DNA of 64,000 nt from a candidate division WOR-3 bacterium (GTDB lineage: Bacteria > Hydrothermota > Hydrothermia > Hydrothermales > JAJRUZ01). How positions within the stretch are numbered: position 1 is the first letter of the stretch; the number at the start of each line of letters is the position of its first letter. The notes under the pieces were generated by a model. The model did no database searches. It was not told the DNA's origin and saw only the letters and a program-made list of their open reading frames with translations. A program made the position numbers and the translations under genes. The DNA is taken from NCBI GenBank assembly GCA_039804025.1, contig JBDRZP010000004.1:1-64000 (forward strand). Reading direction: 5' to 3'. This document shows positions 63,604-64,000 of the stretch, piece by piece.

Positions 63604-64000
63604 TTAAGGTAAATTTTCTTCAAAAAATTTATAAGCATTTAAATATAAAAAATTTTCAGGAAATTCTTCCAAGGCTTCTTTTATTTCCTTATAAGAATAT
63701 AAACCCTCAATTATATGTTTTTCTGATAAACCGAATAAATCAGAGCCGAGGGCAATATTTTCGGGATATTTTTTTATTAACTTTTTTATTTCCTTTAAAA
63801 CTTCTTTTTTATTAATTCTCCTTTCAAAAAAAATGTTACCAAGACCAATACCCACAATTCCTCTCCTCTTTTTAATCCTTTTCATTTCTTCAAAAGAAAT
63901 ATTTCTCTTTGTTTTTGGCTTATTAAGGATTCCAGTATGGGAAACAATAAAAGGAATTTTTAATTTATAAACATCATAAAAGGTTTTTCTTCCAGAATGG
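63604..64000 (-). CDS. Peptidase M19 (membrane dipeptidase), N-terminus outside window
   Basis: The frame is open from the right edge (first full codon at 63999) to the stop at 63604. A start at the Met encoded at 63885 is unlikely, since the family pattern continues upstream: HSGRKTFYDVYKL, PFIVSHTGILN, KTKRNISFEEMKRI, RRGIVGIGLGNIF. Downstream IALGSDLFG corresponds to the GSDFDG motif. About the last third of the enzyme is present. M19 enzymes cleave dipeptides, often with D-residues, at a zinc site. Confidence 0.85.
   Translation of the reverse strand, partial: HSGRKTFYDVYKLKIPFIVSHTGILNKPKTKRNISFEEMKRIKKRRGIVGIGLGNIFFERRINKKEVLKEIKKLIKKYPENIALGSDLFGLSEKHIIEGLYSYKEIKEALEEFPENFLYLNAYKFFEENLP

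Noticed and set aside
63604-63885. A 93-residue stand-alone protein
   Set aside because: The frame and M19 motifs continue to the right edge, so it is the C-terminal part of a longer gene.

Overview
This is a strongly AT-rich, very compact bacterial window. Genes overlap by 4-17 bp within operons and several convergent genes touch tail to tail. The mix of FCB-type surface biology (PorV-like protein, SprA-like barrel motif, SBBP and lamin-tail proteins, C-terminal FlgD/T9SS-like sorting domains) with ApgM, ThiC, TrmFO, MurA, MetG and large multihaem cytochromes suggests an uncultured anaerobic or thermophilic lineage near the FCB group (for example WOR-3/Stahlbacteria or Hydrothermota). This placement is inference; there is no 16S gene in the window.

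Region 1 (1-10584, minus strand) is one long respiratory operon: Rieske-like protein, b6-type cytochrome b, 9-haem anchored cytochrome, 18-haem NapC-type cytochrome, two repeats of (9-haem anchored cytochrome + dihaem cytochrome b), a second 18-haem cytochrome and a cytochrome with at least 12 haems that runs off the left edge. I count 75 CXXCH motifs. The bc-type subunits are degenerate: cytochrome b has Arg in place of a haem-bH His, and the Rieske protein has Phe in place of a cluster His. This suggests a bc complex remodelled into a simple quinol-to-multihaem conduit.

Region 2 (10697-28909, plus strand) is a surface/secretion operon: a lipase-gene remnant, a propeller lipoprotein, a 4227-residue lipase/Ig-repeat protein, a PorV-like barrel, a propeller-like protein, an SprA-like barrel and a LolA-like protein. 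Region 3 (28977-36636) holds a hendecad coiled-coil protein, an erythrin-VIT fusion, a tetrahaem cytochrome, thiC, and a minus-strand run tRNA-Thr/Tyr/Gly - IF-2B-like - trmFO - TRAP (MtrB) homologue - 5-formyl-THF cyclo-ligase. Region 4 (36637-40839) is repeat-rich, with a MITE-like inverted repeat, two copies of a 112-bp block that each end in a -35 box, a peptidase remnant, a cyclophilin and an SBBP surface protein.

Region 5 (40840-59867) is mostly housekeeping and envelope genes: metG, MFS, AhbD-like radical SAM, MscS, TerC, an S15 hydrolase, a SHOCT/DUF2089 trio, apgM, surface proteins, murA and sppA. Region 6 (59948-64000) is a type II restriction-modification pair beside a decayed repeat, then CapA and a partial M19 dipeptidase.

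Two expression patterns recur. At least seven genes have a -10 box 5-7 nt before ATG (leaderless mRNAs). Six others carry a T-arm-like mini-hairpin (GGGTTCRAATCCC type) just upstream, in four cases 18-19 nt before the start codon without a Shine-Dalgarno. The tRNA-Gly T-arm lies the same 19 nt from the next gene. I consider this leader element, the degenerate bc complex and the TRAP homologue with altered RNA-binding residues the most interesting leads.
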